The notes beneath the pieces were generated by a model. That model did no database searches and had not been told where the DNA came from. It saw only the letters and a program-made list of their open reading frames with translations. The position numbers and the translations under genes are program-made. A stretch of 64,000 nt of DNA from Pseudomonas putida (GTDB taxonomy: Bacteria; Pseudomonadota; Gammaproteobacteria; Pseudomonadales; Pseudomonadaceae), in assembly GCF_028682455.1 (NCBI RefSeq), contig NZ_JANHLD010000003.1, positions 992,001 to 1,056,000 on the forward strand. Direction: 5' to 3'. This document shows positions 1 through 7,798 of this stretch, piece by piece (within the stretch, counting starts at the first letter, position 1; the number at the start of each line of letters is the position of its first letter).

Positions 1-186
1 GCCGAATACATTGACCCACCAGGAGCTGACCGCGTCCAGGTAACGCTTGCCTTCGAAGTCTTCCAGCCACACGCCTTCGCCGCGCTTGATCGGGATCAGG
101 GGCAGCTGTTCGTGGTCTTTCATCTGGGTGCAGGGGTGCCACAGGACCTTCAGGTCACGTTCCATCCACTGTTGGTTGAGGCCCAT
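1..186 (-). CDS. bioA: Adenosylmethionine-8-amino-7-oxononanoate aminotransferase, N-terminal part (cut by window edge)
   Basis: Only the first 62 codons are present; the gene runs off the left edge. BioA is the PLP-dependent cytosolic aminotransferase that uses SAM as amino donor to make 7,8-diaminopelargonate in biotin synthesis. The visible protein begins MGLNQQWMERDLKVLWHPCT and contains WHPCTQMKDH and the DAVSSWWVN segment, both typical of the BioA N-terminus. The ATG at 186 is preceded by an AGGAGA ribosome site about eight bases upstream. It is divergent from the secreted amine oxidase gene, with a 190-bp intergenic region that holds both promoters; I see no further gene there. The active-site lysine lies outside the window, so intactness cannot be judged. 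Confidence 0.93.
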   Translation of the reverse strand, partial: MGLNQQWMERDLKVLWHPCTQMKDHEQLPLIPIKRGEGVWLEDFEGKRYLDAVSSWWVNVFG

Positions 187-376
187 TTCGATTCTCCTGG
201 CGACGACGGCGCGAACATGCGGCGCAAGCCTATGCAATGCGCCAGCCGAGAACAACCCGTGGCATGCAATCAGGCTGCTGGCATTGCTGACGGGGACCCT
301 TGGCGTGGCGTATCCTTCGGCTACTCTTTCAGGGGGATTCCCCCCAAATTTCTGCTTTGATCCGGAGTTCGCCAAA

Positions 377-2191
377 ATGTCTGCTGGTTGGCTGCGCGCG
401 TGTGCGCTGGTAATGATAGGACTGTTCAGCGGCGCCGCGCTGGCCAAGGACAAAACCCCGACGGCCATCGTCGTCGGTGGTGGTCTGGCCGGCCTGACGG
501 CGGCTTATGAATTGCAGGGTAAGGGCTGGCAGGTGACCCTGCTTGAAGCCAAGTCGGGCATGGGCGGGCGCTCGGGCCTGGCCACCAGCGAATGGATCGG
601 CAATAGCAAGGCCCAGCCGATCCTCAATCAGTACCTGGACAGCTTCAAGATCACCACGCTGCCGGCGCCGGAGTTCGTGCGTACGCCGGGTTACCTGATC
701 GACGGCGAGTATTTCACCGCCACGGATCTTGCCACCAAGCAACCGGCCACGGCCGAAGCGCTCAAGCGCTACGAAAAGACCCTGGATGACCTGGCGCGCT
801 CGATCGACGATCCGCAGAACCCGGCGGCCAACAGCACGCTGTTTGCCCTCGATCAGCTGAACGTGTCGACCTGGCTGGACAAGCTGCAACTGCCGACCAC
901 TGCACGCCAGCTGATCAACCAGCAGATCCGCACCCGCTACGACGAGCCTTCGCGCCTTTCGCTGCTGTACTTTGCCCAGCAGACCCGCGTCTACCGCGGC
1001 GTCAGCGACCGTGACCTGCGCGCCGCGCGCCTGCCTGGCGGCAGCCCGGTGCTGGCCCAGGCCTTCGTCAAGCAGCTCAAGACCATCAAGACCAGCTCGC
1101 CGGTCAGTGCCATCATCCAGGACAAGGACGGCGTCACCGTCAAGGTCGGCAGTGTCGGTTACCAGGCCGACTACGTCGTGCTGGCAGTACCGCTGCGTGC
1201 CCTGTCGAAGATCCAGATGACCCCTGGCCTGGACAACCAGCACCTGGCGGCCCTCAAGGGTACCAACTACGGCTGGCGCGACCAGTTGCTGCTCAAGTTC
1301 AAGACCCCGGTCTGGGAAAGCCGTGCCCGCATGTCCGGCGAGATCTTCAGTAACGCCGGCCTTGGCATGCTGTGGATCGAGCCTGCACTCAAGGGCGGTG
1401 CAAACGTTGTGATCAACCTGTCGGGCGACAATGCCCGCTTGTTGCAAGCCTTTGGCGACAAGCAGATGGTCGATCAGGTGTTGATCCGCCTGCATGCGTT
1501 CTACCCACAGGCCCGTGGCTCCTTCAGCGGCTACGAAGTGCGCCGCTACAGCACCGATGCCGGCATGGGGGGCGCTTACCTGGCGTACGGTCCGGGCCAG
1601 ATCAGCAAGTACTGGCGCTTGTGGGAGCGCCCCGTGCAGCGTGTCGCCTTTGCCGGCGAGCACACCGACGCCCTTTACCCAGGCACCCTGGAAGGTGCTC
1701 TGCGCAGCGGCCAACGCGCTGCCAGCCAGGTCCAGGACCTGGCAGCGGGCAAATCCTTCGACCCGGTCAAGGCGGCAACGGTGGCTGGCGCAGCCGGTGC
1801 TGGCGCTGCGGCCGCGGCGAGCAAGGGCAACTTCTTTACCAATATGTTTGGCGGCTCGTCGGACAAGCCAGCCAAGGCTGCCGAACCTGCAAAGCAGGAA
1901 GAGACCAAGCCAGGGTTGTTCAAGCGTATGTTCGGCGGTGACGAGAAGCCGGTGGAAAAACCTGCTGCAAAGCCGATTGAGCCTGCTGCCGCACCCGCTG
2001 TGGCACCGGCCGCGCCGGCCGCGCCTGTAGCCAAGCAGGAGCCGGTCAAGGCGGCTCCGGCCAAGGCCGCTGCAGCCAAGCCTGCTCCGGTGAAAAAACC
2101 GGTCGCCAAGGCTGAGCAAGCGAAAAAGACTGCGGCCAAGCCGGTCCCGGTCAAGAAGCCGGTGGCCAATACCCAGGCCAAGGCACAGTAA
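377..2191 (+). CDS. Secreted FAD-dependent amine oxidase family protein with Ala/Lys/Pro-rich C-terminal tail
   Basis: A 604-aa flavin amine oxidase/NAD(P)-binding Rossmann protein. The frame is open further upstream, but the ATG at 377 gives a clean Sec signal peptide (residues 1-23, ending GAALA before KDK) followed at once by the FAD dinucleotide motif VVGGGLAGL (32-40) and the MGGRSG loop, so I use it. The C-terminal FAD segment YPGTLEGALRSGQRAA is present near residue 440. The catalytic region ends near residue 455. The last 150 residues are low complexity, rich in Ala, Lys and Pro, with two MFGG repeats and two copies of PVKKPVA. Substrate is unknown; family members oxidise amines or desaturate carotenoid-like substrates. 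Downstream cytochrome b561 and YceI genes run in the same direction but after a REP pair and a separate promoter region. Confidence 0.85.
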   Translation: MSAGWLRACALVMIGLFSGAALAKDKTPTAIVVGGGLAGLTAAYELQGKGWQVTLLEAKSGMGGRSGLATSEWIGNSKAQPILNQYLDSFKITTLPAPEFVRTPGYLIDGEYFTATDLATKQPATAEALKRYEKTLDDLARSIDDPQNPAANSTLFALDQLNVSTWLDKLQLPTTARQLINQQIRTRYDEPSRLSLLYFAQQTRVYRGVSDRDLRAARLPGGSPVLAQAFVKQLKTIKTSSPVSAIIQDKDGVTVKVGSVGYQADYVVLAVPLRALSKIQMTPGLDNQHLAALKGTNYGWRDQLLLKFKTPVWESRARMSGEIFSNAGLGMLWIEPALKGGANVVINLSGDNARLLQAFGDKQMVDQVLIRLHAFYPQARGSFSGYEVRRYSTDAGMGGAYLAYGPGQISKYWRLWERPVQRVAFAGEHTDALYPGTLEGALRSGQRAASQVQDLAAGKSFDPVKAATVAGAAGAGAAAAASKGNFFTNMFGGSSDKPAKAAEPAKQEETKPGLFKRMFGGDEKPVEKPAAKPIEPAAAPAVAPAAPAAPVAKQEPVKAAPAKAAAAKPAPVKKPVAKAEQAKKTAAKPVPVKKPVANTQAKAQ

Positions 2192-2206
2192 GGCGTCCAT
2201 CGCTAT

Positions 2207-2257
2207 CGCGGGGCAAGTTCGCTCCTACAGGTTACGTAGGAGTGGGCTTGCCCCGCG
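2207..2257. repeat. REP inverted pair
   Basis: Two head-to-head copies of the local REP element (cgcggggcaagttcgctcctac and its inverse ending in ccccgcg) separated by a few bases form a long imperfect hairpin just after the amine oxidase stop codon. It may act as a transcription or mRNA-stability boundary. The left copy carries a variant (caagttcgc instead of caagcccgc). Confidence 0.85.
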
Positions 2258-2412
2258 AAATCTTTCTACCTTCCCCCCGCAGTTAATGTTTCCTTAATAG
2301 CGTTGTTACACAGTACCAATCGTTTTTCTCGATATTTCGAAGCAAAATTTTCCGCTTTAATTCGATATTTAACGCGTTAGTCTGTGCACAGTTCTTACAG
2401 GGAAACACGGCA
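2258..2412 (+). promoter_or_regulatory. AT-rich promoter region of cytochrome b561-yceI with repeated TCGATATTT
   Basis: This 155-bp stretch is clearly more AT-rich than its surroundings. It contains a direct repeat TCGATATTT at 2329-2337 and 2362-2370, exactly 33 bp apart (about three helical turns), and a perfect 10-bp palindrome TAACGCGTTA at 2370-2379. It lies directly upstream of the cytochrome b561 start, so it most likely carries that operon's promoter and an operator. The binding protein is unknown. Confidence 0.45.
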
Positions 2413-2964
2413 ATGCAACTGCGTAATTCACCTTCTCGTTACGGCTTTGTCAGCATCTTCATGCACTGGGGTGTGGCACTGGCAGTCTTCGGACTGTTCG
2501 GGCTGGGCTTGTGGATGATGGGGCTGGACTACTACAGCCCGTGGCGCAAGGACGCCCCCGACCTGCACAAGAGCATCGGCCTGGTGCTGTTGGCCGTGAT
2601 GCTGCTTCGCGTGCTGTGGCGTTTCATCAGCCCGCCGCCGCCAGCCCTGCCCAATCACGGCAAGCTGACCCGCCTCGCTTCGAAGCTCGGGCATGGTCTG
2701 CTCTACCTTGGCCTGTTCGCGGTGATGATCGCCGGCTACATGATCTCGACTGCCGATGGCGTAGGCATACCGGTGTTCGGCCTGTTCGACGTTCCCGCCT
2801 TGGTGAGCAACCTGCCTGACCAGGCCGATATCGCCGGTGAGATCCATTTCTACCTGGCCTGGGGACTGGTGATTTTCGCCGGCCTGCATGGCCTGGCAGC
2901 CCTCAAACATCACTTTATCGACCGTGACGCGACCCTCAAGCGCATGCTGGGCCGCAAAGCTTGA
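2413..2964 (+). CDS. Cytochrome b561 family protein
   Basis: A 183-aa integral membrane protein of the prokaryotic cytochrome b561 (CybB/YodB) family. These four-helix di-haem proteins pass electrons between quinol and acceptors in the cytoplasmic membrane. Visible are an N-terminal RYGFVSIFMHWGVALAVF segment with a haem-ligand His at residue 18, hydrophobic stretches around residues 15-35, 55-75, 95-115 and 150-170, and the later histidines in HKSIGL, HGLLYLG, HFYLAWG and LHGLAALKHHF that fit two bis-His haems. The length is normal. An AGGGAAA site lies upstream of the ATG. It is followed 33 bp later by a yceI gene; the pairing of b561 and YceI genes is common in proteobacteria and suggests one operon, perhaps handling an isoprenoid-quinone redox task in the periplasm. 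Confidence 0.9.
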   Translation: MQLRNSPSRYGFVSIFMHWGVALAVFGLFGLGLWMMGLDYYSPWRKDAPDLHKSIGLVLLAVMLLRVLWRFISPPPPALPNHGKLTRLASKLGHGLLYLGLFAVMIAGYMISTADGVGIPVFGLFDVPALVSNLPDQADIAGEIHFYLAWGLVIFAGLHGLAALKHHFIDRDATLKRMLGRKA

Positions 2965-2997
2965 TGTTCAACCTCAACTCCAAAAGGATATAGACGC

Positions 2998-3576
2998 ATG
3001 TTGAAAAAGACTTTTGCCGCTCTGGCGCTCGGTACCGCACTGCTCTCGGCTGGCCAGGCCATGGCGGCAGACTACAAGATCGACAAGGAAGGCCAGCATG
3101 CCTTCGTTGACTGGAAAATCAGCCACCTGGGCTACAGTTTCATCCATGGTACGTTCCGTGATTTTGACGGTACCTTCAGCTGGGATTCGGCCAAGCCTGC
3201 CGACAGCAAGATCGCTGTCGACCTGAAGACCGCCAGCCTGTGGTCCAACCACGCCGAGCGTGACAAGCACATCGCCAGCGCCGACTTCCTCGACGTGAAG
3301 AAATACCCGGAAGCCAAGTTCGTTTCCACCAGCGTCAAGCCGACTGGCGACAAGACCGCTGACGTGACCGGCGACCTGACCATGCACGGCGTGACCAAGC
3401 CGGTGACCTTCAAGGCTGTGTTCAACGGCGAAGGCAAGGATCCATGGGGCGGCGAGCGCGCTGGTTTCAACGCCAAGACCACCCTCAACCTGAACGATTT
3501 CGGCATCAAGGGCCCAGGTGCTACTTCGCAGACCCTGGACCTGGATATCTCGATCGAAGGCGTGAAGCAGAAGTAA
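2998..3576 (+). CDS. YceI family periplasmic polyisoprenoid-binding protein
   Basis: A 192-aa exported YceI-domain protein. Residues 1-23 are a signal peptide ending QAMA before ADYK; the remainder is the YceI lipocalin-like beta barrel that in structurally studied relatives holds a long polyisoprenoid (quinone-like) chain. Family features visible are YKIDKEGQHAFVDWKISHLG at the start of the barrel, GTFRDFDGTF, HIASADFLDVKKYPEAKF in the middle and a C-terminal ISIEGVKQK. AAAGGATA lies upstream of the ATG. It is probably co-transcribed with the cytochrome b561 gene and ends just before a strong bidirectional terminator. The ligand and physiological role in this organism are not known. Confidence 0.92.
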   Translation: MLKKTFAALALGTALLSAGQAMAADYKIDKEGQHAFVDWKISHLGYSFIHGTFRDFDGTFSWDSAKPADSKIAVDLKTASLWSNHAERDKHIASADFLDVKKYPEAKFVSTSVKPTGDKTADVTGDLTMHGVTKPVTFKAVFNGEGKDPWGGERAGFNAKTTLNLNDFGIKGPGATSQTLDLDISIEGVKQK

Positions 3577-3595
3577 TCTCGCGCTGCGCACCAAC

Positions 3596-3630
3596 AAAAA
3601 CGCCGCCCCTAGGGGCGGCGTTCTTGTTTC
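3596..3630. terminator. Bidirectional Rho-independent terminator between yceI and rhlE
   Basis: A perfect 20-bp palindrome (cgccgcccct and its inverse, 3601-3620) is flanked by an A-run on the left and a T-rich run on the right, so it can terminate the convergent yceI (+) and rhlE (-) transcripts. Confidence 0.88.
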
Positions 3631-3643
3631 TGCGTTTGCTGGA

Positions 3644-5536
3644 TCAGCGATTGCGGGTCAGCAGTGCAGGTTTCTCGCCACGTGGGCGGCTTGGCAATTG
3701 CTCAAGCTGCTCGGCAGTCGGGAAACGGTCGATCTTCGACTCTTTGTGCATGATCTTCGGCTGCGGCTGGCCTTCACGCGGGTTGCGTACGGCTGGCTCG
3801 CCCGAGGAATTGTCGTTGTTCGGACGACGGTTGCGGCCAGCGCCACCGTCACGGCGTTGTTGACCGCCGGTACCGCTGCGTGCGCCACCGCGTTTTTCGC
3901 CATTGGCCGAGCCGCCTGTGCCGGCGCCGCTGCGTGGGCCGTTGTTGCGGCCCTGGCCGCCACCGTTGCTGCGCGGCTGACCGGTGCCGGTACCAGCCTG
4001 GGCAGGTGCGCCCGGACGACGGTTGCGACCCTGGTTGCCCTTGTTCTGGTAAGGGCTGACGTAGTCGGCGCGGTTACCGAAATTGTCCACTTCATCATCC
4101 AGGAACTCTTCCGGATCACGATTGGCCGGCACTGGCGGTACACCAGGCTGTGCCGACTGGGACTGGCGAGGCTTCTTGTCGCGCGGCTTGCGGTCTTGGC
4201 GGCCACCGGCGGATTTCTCCGCGGTTTTTTCCTTGTCCTTCTCGCGACCTTTTTCCTTGCCTTGGTCCTTGCCCTTGTCCTTGCGACCGCCGTTGTTGGC
4301 ATTGCTGCCATCGGCACGCTGGCCACGGCCGCCGCGCGGATTGTTCTGTGGGCGCTCACGCACTTCAGGTTTTTCGGCTTCGACCTTGGAGGCATCGAAG
4401 CCCATCAGGTCGCCGTCCTGGATCTTCTGGCGCGTCACGCGCTCGATGCTCTTGAGCAGCTTTTCTTCGTCCGGGGCCACCAGCGAGATCGCCTCGCCGG
4501 AGCGACCGGCACGGCCGGTACGGCCGATGCGGTGTACGTAGTCTTCTTCGACGTTGGGCAGCTCGAAGTTGACCACGTGCGGCAGCTGGTCGATGTCCAG
4601 GCCACGGGCGGCGATATCAGTGGCGACCATGATGCGCACGGTGCCGGCCTTGAAGTCGGCCAGGGCCTTGGTGCGAGCGTTCTGGCTCTTGTTGCCGTGG
4701 ATGGCGGCGGCGGTCAGGCCGTGCTTTTCCAGGTACTCGGCCAGGCGGTTGGCGCCATGCTTGGTACGGGTGAACACCAGCACCTGTTCCCAGGCACCCA
4801 TGGTGATCAAGTGGGCCAGCAAGGCGCGCTTGTGGCTGGCCGGAAGGCGGTACACGCGCTGCTCGATACGCTCGACCGTGGTGTTCGGTGGCGTGACTTC
4901 GATGCGCTCGGGGTTGTGCAGCAGCTTGTCGGCGAGGTCGGTGATGTCTTTGGAGAAAGTCGCCGAGAACAGCAGGTTCTGGCGCTTGGCCGGCAACCGT
5001 GCGAGGACTTTCTTCACATCGTGGATGAAGCCCATGTCGAGCATGCGGTCGGCTTCGTCCAGGACCAGGATCTCGACGTGGGACAGGTCGACACTACCTT
5101 GGCCGGCGAGGTCCAGCAGGCGGCCCGGGCAGGCTACCAGTACGTCGACACCGCGGGCCATGGCCTGAACCTGTGGGTTCATGCCGACACCGCCGAAGAT
5201 GCAGGCGCTGACGAAGTTCAGGTCGCGGGCATAGACCTTGAAGCTGTCATGCACCTGGGCGGCCAGTTCGCGCGTAGGGGTCAGCACCAGGACTCGCGGC
5301 TGGCGCGGACCATGACGCTGGGATTTGTCTGGGTGACCACCTGGAAACAGGCGCTCGAGAATCGGCAAGGCGAAACCACCGGTTTTACCAGTACCTGTCT
5401 GGGCGGCGACCATCAGGTCGCGACCTTGCAACACGGCGGGAATGGCCCGCTGTTGCACCGGAGTGGGCTGGGTATAGCCCGCTGCCTCGATGGCGCGGAC
5501 TAGAGCCTCGGAGAGACCGAGGGAAGCAAAGGACAT
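3644..5536 (-). CDS. rhlE: DEAD-box ATP-dependent RNA helicase RhlE
   Basis: A 630-aa DEAD-box helicase. The Q motif (PTPVQQRAIP), Walker A AQTGTGKT (residues 45-52), DEAD box LDEADRMLDMGF, SAT motif LLFSATFS and the HRIGRTGRAG motif of the second RecA domain are all intact. After about residue 380 the protein becomes a long disordered tail rich in Arg, Gly, Asn, Lys and Pro, with RGGRGQR-like and NRRPG-like stretches, which in RhlE-type enzymes adds RNA affinity. RhlE acts in the cytoplasm on structured RNA, in mRNA turnover, ribosome assembly and growth in the cold. The length is above the E. coli homologue because of the tail. The ATG at 5536 begins MSFASLGLS, the usual RhlE start. The 224-bp upstream region carries its promoter. 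Confidence 0.94.
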   Translation of the reverse strand: MSFASLGLSEALVRAIEAAGYTQPTPVQQRAIPAVLQGRDLMVAAQTGTGKTGGFALPILERLFPGGHPDKSQRHGPRQPRVLVLTPTRELAAQVHDSFKVYARDLNFVSACIFGGVGMNPQVQAMARGVDVLVACPGRLLDLAGQGSVDLSHVEILVLDEADRMLDMGFIHDVKKVLARLPAKRQNLLFSATFSKDITDLADKLLHNPERIEVTPPNTTVERIEQRVYRLPASHKRALLAHLITMGAWEQVLVFTRTKHGANRLAEYLEKHGLTAAAIHGNKSQNARTKALADFKAGTVRIMVATDIAARGLDIDQLPHVVNFELPNVEEDYVHRIGRTGRAGRSGEAISLVAPDEEKLLKSIERVTRQKIQDGDLMGFDASKVEAEKPEVRERPQNNPRGGRGQRADGSNANNGGRKDKGKDQGKEKGREKDKEKTAEKSAGGRQDRKPRDKKPRQSQSAQPGVPPVPANRDPEEFLDDEVDNFGNRADYVSPYQNKGNQGRNRRPGAPAQAGTGTGQPRSNGGGQGRNNGPRSGAGTGGSANGEKRGGARSGTGGQQRRDGGAGRNRRPNNDNSSGEPAVRNPREGQPQPKIMHKESKIDRFPTAEQLEQLPSRPRGEKPALLTRNR

Positions 5537-5760
5537 GAGTAATCCTGTTCTTAGTGGGGGCTAAGCCCGATGGGATAATCTTGCCTGGCGCGACGGGCAT
5601 CGGGTGATGCTATCGCGTCCGGTCCAGCAGGGTCTTCAATGCGCATCCGGAGTGTGGCGGGCGGGCTCTTGGCCGCGCTGTCCTGCCGGTCGGGATGCCT
5701 TTTGCAAGGCCGAGCGTCCGGGCGTAAGCCTGGCGGGAAGGCCCGAGTATAACAGAGCAA

Positions 5761-6546
5761 TCAGGGCGTGCTGTGTTCCTGCTGCTCAACGGCCGTCCGA
5801 AAAACGTCTCCGGCTTCGGCGTAGCGGGCATGCAGGGCTGCATAGGCAGGTTCGCGCTTGAAGCGGCGCAGCTCGGCGGCAAAGCGTTGGACCAGAAGAT
5901 CCATGCCGACATTGCGGCGCACGGCCAGGTACTGACTCTGGCGGCTGATCACCAGTGGCAGCTCGCTGATCTCCTGCTTGAGCCCCATGCTGTTGATCAT
6001 GTAGCGCCCGACGCGGCGGTCGGTAATCAACAGATCAATGCGCCCACGCTGCAGTTTGCCGAAGTTGGCTTCATGGGTGGGAGCAGGTTCGCGGATGAAC
6101 AGCGGTGACTCGCTGAAAGCCGAGGCATAGGTGTAGCCAGGGGAGGTGCCCACCGTCAGGCCGCGCAGGTCTTCGAGGTTGTTGATCGAGTGGGGACGGG
6201 CGTTGGCGTAGAACAGCACAAACTCGACATCCGACAGGGGCTCGCTGGGGTAAAACAACTGGCTGTCGCGCTGTTCGGTCTGGAAGATATCCAGGACACC
6301 GTCGGCCAGGCCTTGCTCGACCATGGCCAGGCAGCGCTTCCAGGGCAGGAACTGCCACTCCACCTCCACTCCAAGGCGCTTGAATACCTCGGCAGTGACC
6401 TCGTAGTCGATGCCTTTGGCGTGACCGTTCTCCAGGTACACATAGGGCGCCCAGGGTTCGGTAACGATACGCAGCTTCTCGCCGTGGGCCAGGGCACTCA
6501 GGCAAGAGAGGAGCAACGCAGTCAGGAGGCGGGCGAAATCAGGCAT
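5761..6546 (-). CDS. Orphan periplasmic solute-binding protein (family 3, amino-acid type)
   Basis: A 261-aa secreted substrate-binding protein of the bacterial extracellular solute-binding family 3. A signal peptide covers residues 1-22 (ending ALAHG before EKLRIV). The mature part begins with the usual LRIVTEPWAPYVYLENG strand and contains KGIDYEVTAEVFKRLG and the second-lobe start GLTVGTSPGYTYASAF, so both lobes appear complete. No ABC permease or ATPase gene is adjacent; the neighbours are rhlE downstream and a glycosyltransferase-like gene upstream on the same strand. It may feed a distant transporter or act as a sensor input. The ligand cannot be told from sequence. A second orphan of the same fold lies at 30325-31062. 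Confidence 0.85.
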   Translation of the reverse strand: MPDFARLLTALLLSCLSALAHGEKLRIVTEPWAPYVYLENGHAKGIDYEVTAEVFKRLGVEVEWQFLPWKRCLAMVEQGLADGVLDIFQTEQRDSQLFYPSEPLSDVEFVLFYANARPHSINNLEDLRGLTVGTSPGYTYASAFSESPLFIREPAPTHEANFGKLQRGRIDLLITDRRVGRYMINSMGLKQEISELPLVISRQSQYLAVRRNVGMDLLVQRFAAELRRFKREPAYAALHARYAEAGDVFRTAVEQQEHSTP

Positions 6547-6611
6547 GGCTGGAGATTACGACGTGCGCACGTCTATGGCTAGTAGACATGCGTGTTGCTC
6601 CCGCCGGTGCG

Positions 6612-7694
6612 TCAGTGTTGTGATCGCTTTAACAGCGAGTCGCGGACTGTGCCGTGCTTGTGGCCCAGACTCAGGCGCATGCCGGGGCGCTCGAACCACT
6701 GGTGTAGCTTGTCGCGGCACAGCGGGTCGGGATGGCGGGCATTGGCGTTTTCCAGGGCCTTGTCCCACCAGGCCGCTGCACAGGCGCGGTCGAACTCATT
6801 GGGGTAGTTGTAGCAGCCGTACATCAATTCGCGCAGGAACTGGCGCTGCTCGGACGGCAGGGTCAGGCTCAGGGCCTTGTAGCCCAGGCGCTGCAGGGCG
6901 GGCGGCTTGGGCAGCTGGGCGTTGACCTGCGCCACGTCCTGCAAGGCCTGGCAACTGAAGGGTGCATGCTGGTGCTTGGCCAGCCAGGCCTGGACTTTGG
7001 CCCGGAACAACTGCTTGCGGCTCCAGTAGTGGTGGATCAGGTCGGTGCACTGGTTGACGTGCATCCGGCGGTAGGCGGCCACCCCCAGGCAGAACTCCTC
7101 CAGGGTGTAGGCGCCGTTGGCGTGGGGGTAGTACTCGTCCATCAGGGCGATGGACTGGTCAAGCAGGGCGGCATCTTCTTGCATCAGGCCGATCACGCCG
7201 GAATTGAGCAGCGGCATGTTCCGATCGGCCAGCCCGCGTGCTTCAAGCATCGGCGCCAGGCTTTGAAACAACGGGCATTGCGGGTCGTCACCATAGTTGG
7301 CGCCAATCGCGTTGCACAGCAGGGTGCCTGGCTGTATGCGGCGAAACAGCTCCATCGGGGACTGATGGAAGAAGGTGTCGGTGTCGATCAGTACGGCCTT
7401 GGGATAGCTGGCCAGTACCTGGCGCAGGACTACATGCTTGCTGCGAAAGTGATAGCCGTAGGGTTGGTTCCAGGCTTGGCGGGTAGCCTCATCCAGGATG
7501 TGGACGGTGACCGGCAGGTGCTGGTAAAGCTCGGGGTTGTCGCTGTAGACCTGGATGTCGAGGGCTTCATCCGGCGTTTTGCGCAGGTTGGCGAGGGCGC
7601 TGACGATGCTGAATTGTGCTTCTTGATGATAGGTTTTCTGCCCGAAGACCAGGTAGACAAGTTGCGGGCGGGCTGTGGCGTGGCCATGAGTCAT
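6612..7694 (-). CDS. Putative glycosyltransferase (GT-A fold, DxD motif), function unknown
   Basis: A 360-aa cytoplasmic protein without signal peptide or membrane segments. The N-terminal half reads like a nucleotide-diphospho-sugar transferase: a LVYLVFGQKTYHQEAQFS start, a central segment LASYPKAVLIDTDTFFH whose DTDTFF is a candidate DxD metal-binding motif (about residues 104-109), then NSGVIGLMQEDAALLD, which matches the NSGVMLF-like loop of GT8-type enzymes. The C-terminal third is a family-specific helical region. I do not recognise a named gene. It stands alone between an orphan solute-binding protein and metF. The start at 7694 lacks a strong ribosome site. The acceptor is unknown; it is far from the LPS cluster at 49-62 kb but could act on surface glycans. 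Confidence 0.6.
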   Translation of the reverse strand: MTHGHATARPQLVYLVFGQKTYHQEAQFSIVSALANLRKTPDEALDIQVYSDNPELYQHLPVTVHILDEATRQAWNQPYGYHFRSKHVVLRQVLASYPKAVLIDTDTFFHQSPMELFRRIQPGTLLCNAIGANYGDDPQCPLFQSLAPMLEARGLADRNMPLLNSGVIGLMQEDAALLDQSIALMDEYYPHANGAYTLEEFCLGVAAYRRMHVNQCTDLIHHYWSRKQLFRAKVQAWLAKHQHAPFSCQALQDVAQVNAQLPKPPALQRLGYKALSLTLPSEQRQFLRELMYGCYNYPNEFDRACAAAWWDKALENANARHPDPLCRDKLHQWFERPGMRLSLGHKHGTVRDSLLKRSQH

Positions 7695-7798
7695 GAATGC
7701 ACGTAAATCCGTAGGTCAATAATGCAAGAAAGGCCTTAGCGTAAGCCAAGACCTTTTCAGCAATCTGCAGCAATTGTTACCAACGGTTTACGGCCTGA

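Noticed and set aside
5537..5760. Small coding frames in the 224-bp region before rhlE
   Set aside because: No ribosome site or conserved-looking product; the region fits a promoter and leader. A -10-like TATACT on the minus strand (5751-5746) lacks a convincing -35 partner, so it is not listed as a feature.
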